In this document: positions 10,801-17,783 of the stretch, piece after piece
How positions within the stretch are numbered: position 1 is the first letter of the stretch
Layout of the letters: each line of letters starts with the position of its first letter
Assembly: GCA_965240325.2 (NCBI GenBank)
Contig: OZ251237.1
Span: 62,001 to 126,000, forward strand
Direction: 5' to 3'
Source: Rebecca billardiae RCC1528
Lineage: Eukaryota > Haptophyta
DNA length: 64,000 nucleotides
Translations under genes and position numbers: made by a program
Notes under the pieces: generated by a model
What the model saw: only the letters and a program-made list of their open reading frames with translations
What the model was told of the DNA's origin: nothing
Database searches by the model: none

Positions 10801-12089
10801 TTGACCTGCACGACCCCCGGTATGGGCGGCTACCGAGTGGCCCCGGCGACCTCGATTTCCAAGGAGACATCGGAGCGTATGTGGAGATCGATGGCTACTA
10901 TCCGGAGCACACGCACCAGCGCCTCAACGATTTTGTCCCGCTGCCCGAACACAGGGATGGCAAGCTCATCGCGCACCTCGACCCACGCGTCAACTATGTG
11001 TGCAGTGTGCTGAATCTGCAGAAAGCAGTCGAGCTCGGCTTTGTCGTGACAAAGGTCCATCGCGTGCTAGAGATGCATCTAGCACCGTGGATGCGCGGCT
11101 ATGTCGACCAGATGGCTGCGCTGCGCGCCCAGGCGAGAAACGACTTTGAGAAGAATTTCTTCAAGCTAGGCTCGAACTCCTGCTTCGGAAAAACCATGGA
11201 ACGCACACTGCACCACCAGGATGCCGGCATCGTCTCTGGGAGTGTGATGGAGAAGCGCTTCCTCGACCCGCGCAGCCGGTACTCGAGGCATATCGGTGGC
11301 TCGCTCTTCCTCGTCTCTGGCGACAAGAAGCGATACCTCAAGACTACGCCTGTCCAATTGGGCGCGCTCATCCTCGAGAGCTCGAAGCTGCTCATGCAAA
11401 CATTTTGGCACGATGGCCTCAAGCCGGCGTTCCCAAACATCCAGCTATGCATGACCGATACCGATTCCTTCATCTTCTCGGTGAACGACAAGAATTACAA
11501 GCACAAGATGAAAGAGCTCGCGCCTCGCTGGCTCGATTTGCACGAGTACCACACTCGAAACCCGCTGCACGATGCCTCGAACCAGAAAGTGGTAGGATAC
11601 TTCAAAGACGAGTTTGCCAACGCGCGTATTTGCGAGGTGGTGTGCAACGCGCCGAAATGTTACTCGGTCAGATCGACAAAGAAACAGCTGCGCAAGAACA
11701 AAGGCGTGCCATACAAAGTGGTGACGAAGGCACTGCAACATGGTCACTATCGCGATATCGTCCTCCGCGAGAAGGAGACACACGTGGAATACTACCAGAT
11801 TGCTGCGCGCTCGAATGTGGTGAGGATGGAACGCCGTGAGAAGGTGGCCCTCCGAAACTCGTACAACAAGGGTGTCGTGGCTGCGAACGGGCTGGAGATC
11901 CTATCGCTGGGCCACTACAAGCTCGATCCAAGGAGGCACTTTGAGCGAATTATTCGGACGCATGATTGGGAGACGCTCACAGCAAGGAAGGCAGCGCAAA
12001 TCATGGTCGACGAGTCTGGCTACGACGTGAGCCTCAAGTGGGCCAACCGAATAATGAACGAGTTCGTCACAGCTTGCTTGATGGGCTGA
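7811..12089 (+). CDS. Protein-primed DNA polymerase B, split by a one-base frameshift
   Basis: Replicative polymerase of polinton-like viruses, which starts DNA synthesis from a terminal protein. The first frame runs from ATG 7811 to 9790 and the second continues to 12089. They join at a T7 run (9764-9770), where one T fewer restores a single reading frame of about 1,420 codons. Seen in frame 1: a C2H2-like CELCLKKF...HQEACH, exonuclease motif I HADFETV near residue 524, and the Cys/His segment CYLCGG...FDHDHYTG...CNLH typical of this family. Across the break: motif II FHNLTGFDANF. In frame 2: polymerase motif A YFDANNLYGWAM, motif B KLGSNSCFGK and motif C TDTDS. All catalytic motifs are intact, so only the homopolymer breaks the gene. 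This may be a real inactivating mutation, a sequencing error or, less likely, programmed slippage. The roughly 500-residue N-terminal region has no recognised domain and may hold the terminal-protein function. Confidence 0.92.
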
Positions 12090-12984
12090 GCGATGACGAC
12101 GGCGACGAGAACCGAGGTGTGGGATCGTACGGGATGACCTTGAGGAATGCCTTCGCCGCGTTTTCAGATACATTAAAATCTCTGGCCAGCATCTTGCTCA
12201 GAGCTGTGCGGGATTCTTTCGGGTTGGCCTGCATCATGAGTATGATGGCATCGATGTTGTCGTCAAGGTGGTCTCTGGCTTCATTTCCAAAGAGCGGTTT
12301 TGAGGCCTGGGTGCCAGCCGTCTGCTGGGATGGCTGCTCCTGTGTGCCCATGGAACGCCTCTTTGGGCCGCCAGCCTGCGTGCCAATCGCCGGGCGCTCT
12401 GGCACCCCCTGAGTACCAGTTGACCTTCTCTTTGGACCGCCAGCCTGCGTGCCAATCGCCGGGCGTTCAGGCGGCATCTCCTGAGTAGCAATCGACCGTC
12501 TCTTTGGACCGGCTGCCTGCATGCCTGTAGAGTGCTGCTCTGGGCGCATGCTCCGAACGACTCTGTCCGTCTCAACACCAATCGATCGCCGCTCTGGCAC
12601 GGCGCTTGTGGAGACAGGCAGAGGCTGCTTGTTGACTATCAGCCTGCTCATGGCTTGGCCAGACGCATCGCGTGTAGGCAGGCGAATCTGCCGAGCACGG
12701 AACTCGTTGACACCATCGCTAAAGGGGAGCAAGGCATCGATGGAAGGCACTCGTCTGCCCACTGCAGCAGTCTGGTTGGTGGGCGGCGGTCTCGTTGGCT
12801 TGATCAGTGGCTTCATCACAATCGGCTCGGCCGAATACGTCAGTCGTCTCGAAGACCGCGTAGGCACGGCTCCGCTCCAGTATTCTTTTCCGCGGCTGTG
12901 AAAGGAGCCGCCGTAGGGTTTGCCCTCGAGCCGAAAATGCGTGGTCTTGGTCGGCAGGAATCGCCCGCGATGTATGGCTTGCAT
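12067..12984 (-). CDS. PLV protein with Arg/Gly/Gln peptide repeats
   Basis: 305 residues from ATG 12984, convergent with the polymerase and overlapping its 3' end by 23 bp. The middle contains tandem repeats of a 17-20-residue unit, such as PERPAIGTQAGGPKRRS, present about five times in diverged form. The C-terminal part (NEARDHLDDNIDAIILMM onward) looks like a small helical domain, followed by a Ser/Pro tail. Repetitive basic sequence suggests a virion-internal or DNA-binding protein, but I do not recognise the family. It starts six bases downstream of the packaging ATPase stop, so the two may be co-transcribed. Confidence 0.75.
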   Translation of the reverse strand: MQAIHRGRFLPTKTTHFRLEGKPYGGSFHSRGKEYWSGAVPTRSSRRLTYSAEPIVMKPLIKPTRPPPTNQTAAVGRRVPSIDALLPFSDGVNEFRARQIRLPTRDASGQAMSRLIVNKQPLPVSTSAVPERRSIGVETDRVVRSMRPEQHSTGMQAAGPKRRSIATQEMPPERPAIGTQAGGPKRRSTGTQGVPERPAIGTQAGGPKRRSMGTQEQPSQQTAGTQASKPLFGNEARDHLDDNIDAIILMMQANPKESRTALSKMLARDFNVSENAAKAFLKVIPYDPTPRFSSPSSSLSPSSKL

Positions 12985-12990
12985 CTGTAA

Positions 12991-13680
12991 TCATAGTAAT
13001 AATTTATTCCACTCTCTGTGGAGCGCACCATGGTCTGCATTAAGAAATAAAAAAGTGTGCGGATCGCCATCGCCAAATATGTACTGATACACTGTAGCAA
13101 AGTCTGAGCGAGGCATCATGATCAGTTCAGAGCGCAGAGCCTCTAGCTCCTTGGTATTGTTGGGTTTGAACACGGTTACATGAGAGAATAATTTTCGTAT
13201 AGTCAGTGGCACCGATATGTAACCCTGTGATATAACAATAATGCTGAGTTTATAGTGCCGCCTGTTCTGAACGATACGCGAATACAGGCGCTGCAAATTT
13301 GGGTCTTTTAGTGACGCAGCAAAATCATCTATAATAAGGAGCGTCGGCAAAGGCATGTTCGACTCGGCAATGCTGAGCACATTCTGAAGTGTCTCTGCCG
13401 TTAGCTCGTGGTATACATATTGGAGCGTGGCTAGCGGGGAATTTTGGAAGCTGTCCACCGAGGTGCGCGGAGCCACGAATATAACGTTGGCAAAGACTCG
13501 TTTATAGGGGCCAGTGATCAGGCCGACCACCTGGCTGGATTTGCCGCTGCGGGGTGGGCCAAAGATGCCCCAATGAAAACTCGTGTTAGGGAGTGGTTCT
13601 GGCAGGCCTGGCTTCAGAGGCTTGTCCGCACTGATTCTAGGCAGCGGGAGCTCTATGTGGTGCGCGATCTCGTTGATCAT
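12991..13680 (-). CDS. Genome-packaging ATPase (A32/FtsK-HerA type)
   Basis: 229 residues. This motor pumps viral DNA into the capsid. Walker A is GPPRSGKSS near residue 38 and Walker B is LLIIDDF near residue 115. A sensor-like VISQ follows about 35 residues later. Length and motif spacing fit the small packaging ATPases of virophages and polinton-like viruses. The start codon overlaps the stop of the upstream gene in a 4-bp ATGA-type overlap (13677-13680), which indicates a tightly coupled minus-strand gene pair. Confidence 0.9.
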   Translation of the reverse strand: MINEIAHHIELPLPRISADKPLKPGLPEPLPNTSFHWGIFGPPRSGKSSQVVGLITGPYKRVFANVIFVAPRTSVDSFQNSPLATLQYVYHELTAETLQNVLSIAESNMPLPTLLIIDDFAASLKDPNLQRLYSRIVQNRRHYKLSIIVISQGYISVPLTIRKLFSHVTVFKPNNTKELEALRSELIMMPRSDFATVYQYIFGDGDPHTFLFLNADHGALHREWNKLLL

Positions 13681-14006
13681 ATAAAGCGCATGATTCTTTT
13701 TTGGGATGGCTTGACCGGGGTCAGCGCCTCCGGGGTCACCGCCTCCGGGGTCGCCTCTTCCTCGCCAGCCAGCTCGATCGATTCAGTCTGCCTGACAATG
13801 CTAGGCGGCGTCTTGCTTGGCGGGCGCCTGGGTGTGGGTGCCTTTGGCCCGACCTCGCCGCCGATTTCTTCGAGCTTGGCTTTCGCATCCTCTGCCAGCT
13901 TGGTGTATGTGGCCGCATGTGTCTCATATGTCACTACCTGGCGTTTCAGGCGCATGCGCTCCGTCGCCAGCTGCTGCGCCTCGCTGCGTGTCTTTTTATT
14001 CTCCAT
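13677..14006 (-). CDS. Small PLV coiled-coil protein
   Basis: 109 residues. The N-terminal half is highly charged and helical (MENKKTRSEAQQLATERMRL and onward), likely a coiled coil. The C-terminal half is Pro/Thr-rich with a repeated EAVTPEALTP-like segment and ends in basic residues. It is first in a minus-strand unit with the packaging ATPase (overlapping by 4 bp) and is divergent from the small plus-strand gene starting at 14014, only 7 bp away. The family is not recognised. Confidence 0.7.
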   Translation of the reverse strand: MENKKTRSEAQQLATERMRLKRQVVTYETHAATYTKLAEDAKAKLEEIGGEVGPKAPTPRRPPSKTPPSIVRQTESIELAGEEEATPEAVTPEALTPVKPSQKRIMRFI

Positions 14007-14013
14007 CTTCTAT

Positions 14014-14226
14014 ATGCAAGCAGAGAATATTTTGGATTTCAGCCGAGAGGATGCATTGGCATGGTACATCTCCAAGAAGCTCGGCACGAGCGATGATGAA
14101 ATAATATCGGCACTAATTCATGCTGCACCTGCACACAAGTCAGGGCGATGTGTTTCCACTGGGCCGAGCCAAGACGAGCTGCGTGAATTTCACACTGAGC
14201 CACCCAATCATGGCGGCAAGCGATGA
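14014..14226 (+). CDS. Small PLV protein overlapping the minor capsid gene
   Basis: 70 residues from ATG 14014: an acidic-amphipathic helix region (MQAENILDFSREDALAWYIS) followed by a Ser/His/Pro-rich tail ending GGKR. It overlaps the start of the minor capsid gene (14120) by 107 bp in another frame. It sits at the head of the plus-strand capsid module, just across a 7-bp gap from the divergent minus-strand unit. The sequence looks protein-like, but the overlap makes its reality uncertain. Confidence 0.45.
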   Translation: MQAENILDFSREDALAWYISKKLGTSDDEIISALIHAAPAHKSGRCVSTGPSQDELREFHTEPPNHGGKR

Positions 14227-14854
14227 GGTCATATTTGTATCTGTCGATAGCCTGTGTGTGCCTAATACGCGCTATGCAGTAGACAGCTCGAATAATAGCG
14301 TGGGTGCCGCCTCCGACTGGGGCGATACGACGCTTACGCTCACCCCGAAGAATTATACAGCCAGCACGCTTGTCACAGAGATCAACTCGGCATTGTCTAG
14401 CATCAACGTGACTGCTGCTTTCGACTCGGCCACTGGCAAGCTCACATTCTCGACGACACATGGTTTCGACACCACCATCAAAGGCACGAGCAGCGCTTCG
14501 CGCGTGCTCGGCCTCTGTCGCACAGACTTGGTAATACCTGCTGGCGGCAGTATAGAGGCACCCGGCGTGGTGGACCTGCTCAGCCGAGGCTTTGCACTCA
14601 CCTGCGAAGGGTTGGATGTCAAGAGCAGAGACTCGTCCAACTCGGGCTCATCAAGCAATATTTTGTGCGTGGTGCACATTGACAAGCCTTTCGGCCAGAC
14701 TGTACTGTACACTGATGCGAACAATGATATCTTGCAGTGCAACCGCCGGAGTATACAAAATATCGAGCTCCAGCTGATCGATCTCGAGACCATGCAGCCG
14801 GTGGAGCTGAATGGAGCCGAGTGGTCTGTCAACCTGAAATTCCAAATTTCTTAA
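14120..14854 (+). CDS. Minor capsid (penton-type) protein
   Basis: 244 residues, rich in Thr, Ser and Asn with alternating beta-strand patterns, as expected of a single jelly-roll penton protein. It lies immediately before the major capsid gene, the usual order in polinton-like viruses. Features seen include the N-terminal segment QGDVFPLGRAKTSCVNFTLS and a C-terminal DLETMQPVELNGAEWSVNLK, which resembles the conserved end of these minor capsid proteins. The call rests on position, length and this C-terminal motif. Confidence 0.75.
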   Translation: MLHLHTSQGDVFPLGRAKTSCVNFTLSHPIMAASDEVIFVSVDSLCVPNTRYAVDSSNNSVGAASDWGDTTLTLTPKNYTASTLVTEINSALSSINVTAAFDSATGKLTFSTTHGFDTTIKGTSSASRVLGLCRTDLVIPAGGSIEAPGVVDLLSRGFALTCEGLDVKSRDSSNSGSSSNILCVVHIDKPFGQTVLYTDANNDILQCNRRSIQNIELQLIDLETMQPVELNGAEWSVNLKFQIS

Positions 14855-14879
14855 GAAATATTTCCTGGCCATAGTACTT

Positions 14880-16193
14880 ATGGCTTACGCCGGCAAGCGT
14901 GTGATGAACGATATTCGCGGTGATGACGCGATGGTGCTCGAGCAGGAGGAGACGGCTCCAAGCTACTATGACTTTTCAAACCCCAAGCCCGTCGCCGTTG
15001 GCGCTGCCTACAAGAGGCCGACGATATATGCAGGCCCGTCGTCTAGCTTCACAAGTGGCCAGGTGATGCAATTCGATATCCCGACGGGCACGCCCGGCGC
15101 GATGATGGACCCGTCTCAGACGGTCCTGCAGTTTACCATTCACAACACCTCTGGCCAGCCTCTCACGCTCTCAAGGTCTGCATACTCGTGCATCGAGCGC
15201 ATTGACGCCTACCACGGCAGCCAGATGATCGCAAGCACTGGCAAGGCAGGCCTGCTGCACAATGTCTTGCTCGACTTCCAGTCGGGCGCATCTTCGGGCT
15301 TCTCCACCGGCAGCATGCTGGGCTGTGCCGACTACGAGATGCCTGCTGCATATGCAGCAGCCGATGTTGAGAGCGCTCTGTACCCGACAACCGGTGAGAC
15401 CATTGCCAACAATGCCCGGAAGACGGTGACCCTCCCACTCGCGTACGTGTTTGGCGCTCTGTGTGGTAAGGCGGTGCCGCTCTCCGAGCTGCACCAAGGC
15501 CTTCGTGTTGACATCCATGTGGCAAACATGCTCGACTTTGGCGTGTATGATGCCGACCCAGGCACTACCTCCCCCACGCTTGAGACGGTCAAGATGCAGC
15601 TCGGCATGGTCATGCTGAGTGATAGTGCCTACACCAAGATGGTTCGCTCGCTCGATCGGATCTACATCCCATCGATGTCCTACCTCCATGCCTCCCACTC
15701 GGTGGCTGCAAACACGTCGACGGCCTGGCAGTTGCCATTCCGCCTGGCGTCGGTCAACATGATCATCCTGGCTGCGGTGCCGAATACCAGTGAGAACGCC
15801 TTTGGTGGCGACATCACGACTCGCACGCGCGCGGCGCTCACCAAGTGGCAGTTGCGCATCGGCTCTACCCTCGTGCCGGATCAGCCAGTCTCTGCCACCC
15901 ACGGCGGCGCAGAGACGCGCGCTGAGCTCGTTCGCGCCTTCAACGCGCTCGGCATTGCCGATTATGCCTCTCGCGTGAGCGGTACGGCCTTTGACGATGC
16001 GGCTTTCTGCATCGCCTTCAACACGAGCGCCTTCTCGCAGTCCGACATCCTCTTCGACGGCCGCCGTCTCGATACCGAGTACGCCATCTTTGAGGCCGAC
16101 ACGAACAGCGGAGCATCTTTCAAGTGGCATGCCTGGGCGCTCCATGACGTGATGATGGAGGTTTCCCAGAACCAGCTCAATTTCGCCATTTAA
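14880..16193 (+). CDS. Major capsid protein, double jelly-roll type
   Basis: 437 residues. The protein is beta-rich with a short charged N terminus (MAYAGKRVMNDIRGDD), and its length and position fit polinton-like virus major capsid proteins. Notable segments are VLQFTIHNTSGQPLTLSRSA, SCIERIDAYHGSQMIAS (a conserved-looking strand-turn before the first loop) and LDRIYIPSMSYLHASHSV. It starts 25 bp after the minor capsid gene and ends 17 bp before the next gene. The frame is intact with no sign of decay. Fold assignment is from context and pattern, not from a structural search. Confidence 0.82.
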   Translation: MAYAGKRVMNDIRGDDAMVLEQEETAPSYYDFSNPKPVAVGAAYKRPTIYAGPSSSFTSGQVMQFDIPTGTPGAMMDPSQTVLQFTIHNTSGQPLTLSRSAYSCIERIDAYHGSQMIASTGKAGLLHNVLLDFQSGASSGFSTGSMLGCADYEMPAAYAAADVESALYPTTGETIANNARKTVTLPLAYVFGALCGKAVPLSELHQGLRVDIHVANMLDFGVYDADPGTTSPTLETVKMQLGMVMLSDSAYTKMVRSLDRIYIPSMSYLHASHSVAANTSTAWQLPFRLASVNMIILAAVPNTSENAFGGDITTRTRAALTKWQLRIGSTLVPDQPVSATHGGAETRAELVRAFNALGIADYASRVSGTAFDDAAFCIAFNTSAFSQSDILFDGRRLDTEYAIFEADTNSGASFKWHAWALHDVMMEVSQNQLNFAI

Positions 16194-16210
16194 TTTCGCT
16201 CTATATATAC
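16194..16210 (+). promoter_or_regulatory. TATA-like spacer before a small virion gene
   Basis: The 17 bases between the capsid stop and the next ATG contain CTATATATAC directly at the start codon. Similar AT-rich TATA-like spacers precede other genes of the element (for example 17762-17783), which suggests a shared promoter style. Confidence 0.4.
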
Positions 16211-16504
16211 ATGAATTTTCTAGGTAGACTCGTTAGAGATGCGCGCGGAAAGATCGGCGGGCTGGCTAACACCGCCCGAAGGCTCGGCAGACCCATCAGC
16301 TCTGCAATCCACCACCTAAAGCCCTGCGTAGACAAGGTGGGTGGGGACGTCACCCAATTCTTGAACGAAGTTGATCGCACCGAAGGACTCGGCGATATCG
16401 CCTCACCTTATACGGCCGCTGGAAGGCGGGCCATACAGCGTGGGCGTCAGATCTCCAACCGTCTGGACCAGGGGGCTCGCAGAGCCGACCGGTTTCTACG
16501 CTAG
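16211..16504 (+). CDS. Small basic PLV protein, putative virion component
   Basis: 97 residues, strongly Arg-rich: MNFLGRLVRDARGKIGGLAN, then an acidic patch near residues 55-62, then a very basic tail ending GARRADRFLR. It immediately follows the major capsid gene on the same strand. Small basic proteins in this position are often core or membrane-active virion proteins; that role is inference. It is convergent with the lipase-like gene, and the two 3' ends overlap. Confidence 0.65.
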   Translation: MNFLGRLVRDARGKIGGLANTARRLGRPISSAIHHLKPCVDKVGGDVTQFLNEVDRTEGLGDIASPYTAAGRRAIQRGRQISNRLDQGARRADRFLR

Positions 16505-17114
16505 GCGGTGCTGCTCTCGTAAAAAGCGGATTGGGCGCGTGAACGCGTCTGCGCTGATGCGCCCGACCGTCTTCCGACTGCCCCCTCGCTTGAGTGAGCG
16601 AGAGCGCCGACACGATATCGCCTGGAGAGCGGACGTCGAATTGTGTCTTGGGTAAGACCTTTCCGATATCCTTCAATCCAGCACCTTTTTGGGATGTATG
16701 CACCTGAGCTGCGCCAGAGTTTTCGGCCAGGTGCCCGCCCAAGCTGTGGCCCATGGCTGACGTCACGCCATATTTTCGTCGCACAATCTCGACCAGCTTG
16801 CGGGCTCGCTGGTGGCGCGGATCATATACAGAGAAGCCGAGCGCGAGTAGCACATCGGACACTGCCCAGTCGGCAAAGCTGACGCTGCCTCGAAATAGGA
16901 CTAGCGGCCGGCCTGGTGCTATATGCACCAATACCTTGTCTTCGTCAGACGAGAGTCTGACGTCGAGCCGATACCGCGGCTTCACATGCTCGCGAGCCTG
17001 CTCGAGCGTCATGTATGATGCTTCTAGCAACATGCGCCTGTCTTTTTGGAGGGTCGTCCCCGAATCGAATAGCAGGCGCTCTCCTTCCTGGGTGGAGATG
17101 GTGGGGATATTCAT
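16350..17114 (-). CDS. Lipase-like alpha/beta hydrolase (class 3 type), probable 3' frameshift
   Basis: Open frame of 254 residues from ATG 17114. It shows the strand-turn VLFRGSVSFADW typical of class 3 lipases and the nucleophile elbow GHSLGG near residue 118, and then DVRSPGDIVSALS, which carries the likely catalytic Asp. After about residue 177 the frame turns low-complexity and runs antisense into the preceding virion gene. A one-base shift in the C5 run at 16581-16585 opens a frame that ends at 16496, right at the end of that neighbour. The compact arrangement suggests this is the real 3' end. A lipase could help membrane entry or exit of a virus of algae, but this is inference. Confidence 0.7.
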   Translation of the reverse strand: MNIPTISTQEGERLLFDSGTTLQKDRRMLLEASYMTLEQAREHVKPRYRLDVRLSSDEDKVLVHIAPGRPLVLFRGSVSFADWAVSDVLLALGFSVYDPRHQRARKLVEIVRRKYGVTSAMGHSLGGHLAENSGAAQVHTSQKGAGLKDIGKVLPKTQFDVRSPGDIVSALSLTQARGQSEDGRAHQRRRVHAPNPLFTRAAPPSVETGRLCEPPGPDGWRSDAHAVWPAFQRPYKVRRYRRVLRCDQLRSRIG

Positions 17115-17128
17115 ATTACTGCGCAGTT

Positions 17129-17761
17129 TTATTTGCGAGGCCTGAGCATCCTGAAGCCGTGGGCCGAGCGGACTGGGTGCCCGCTCGTGGCGTCTACAAT
17201 GTTTGTGACCTGCGCTCGCCTGTCTCTCTGGCTACGCGTGCGGCGGATGGCTCCAGTAGGGATGACCGAGGTTTGCTCCACAGCCGGCTGGCTGCCACCT
17301 CTGTGAGTGATCGAGCCCTTGTCATTAAAAACATACCAGTTCCCCTCTGTTTGCCTCCGCACCACCGCCATGAGCAGAGCCAGGAGCGGGCGAATCTCAG
17401 GCCATGGTGCCCCGCTTTGTCGCCATTCTTTATCCCGGAGAGGCTTGACAAAACTGTAACCTGGATTCGTGCGAGCGAGAAGCCGATCCTCCACATCTTT
17501 GGCCAGGTTGGGGCTCGTCACAAGGAATGCCATCAGCTTGAAGCTGCCTGCAGCATAGGGCATGCTATGCCTGTACCCAGCGAAGAGCCTACTCCGAATA
17601 TTTTTGGTCATTCCCATTTTAAACAGGGGTCTCTTGCCAGCCCATGTTGGGTGGATAACATACACGCCGGCAATCTTTTTGTCCTTGTCAGCGAAGCCCG
17701 CATTTTGCAGCGCAGCCTTAAACTGCGTATACTCCTTCTTTAGCGGGTCAGTGATACGCAT
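17129..17761 (-). CDS. GIY-YIG-type nuclease (T5orf172-like)
   Basis: About 210 residues from ATG 17761. Key segments are GVYVIHPTW (the GIY and YIG-like strands), FKMGMTKNIRSRL (basic helix with the expected catalytic Arg) and KDVEDRLLARTN (candidate catalytic Glu). This is the layout of T5orf172/MUG113 GIY-YIG domains common in large DNA viruses and polinton-like viruses. An upstream ATG at 17794 is possible, but it would overlap the divergent fibre gene start, and its added codons look like AT-rich promoter sequence. The C-terminal quarter is basic. The gene starts 22 bp from the divergent LamG gene. Possible roles are element mobility, repair or competition; the sequence does not decide. 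Confidence 0.75.
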   Translation of the reverse strand: MRITDPLKKEYTQFKAALQNAGFADKDKKIAGVYVIHPTWAGKRPLFKMGMTKNIRSRLFAGYRHSMPYAAGSFKLMAFLVTSPNLAKDVEDRLLARTNPGYSFVKPLRDKEWRQSGAPWPEIRPLLALLMAVVRRQTEGNWYVFNDKGSITHRGGSQPAVEQTSVIPTGAIRRTRSQRDRRAQVTNIVDATSGHPVRSAHGFRMLRPRK

Positions 17762-17783
17762 ATTATTATATGGCTTATAATAT
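17762..17783. promoter_or_regulatory. AT-rich bidirectional spacer between PLV genes
   Basis: 22 bases, almost all A/T (TATTATTATATGG followed by CTTATAATAT), between the divergent starts at 17761 (minus) and 17784 (plus). It is a likely shared promoter element, by composition and position only. Confidence 0.4.
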
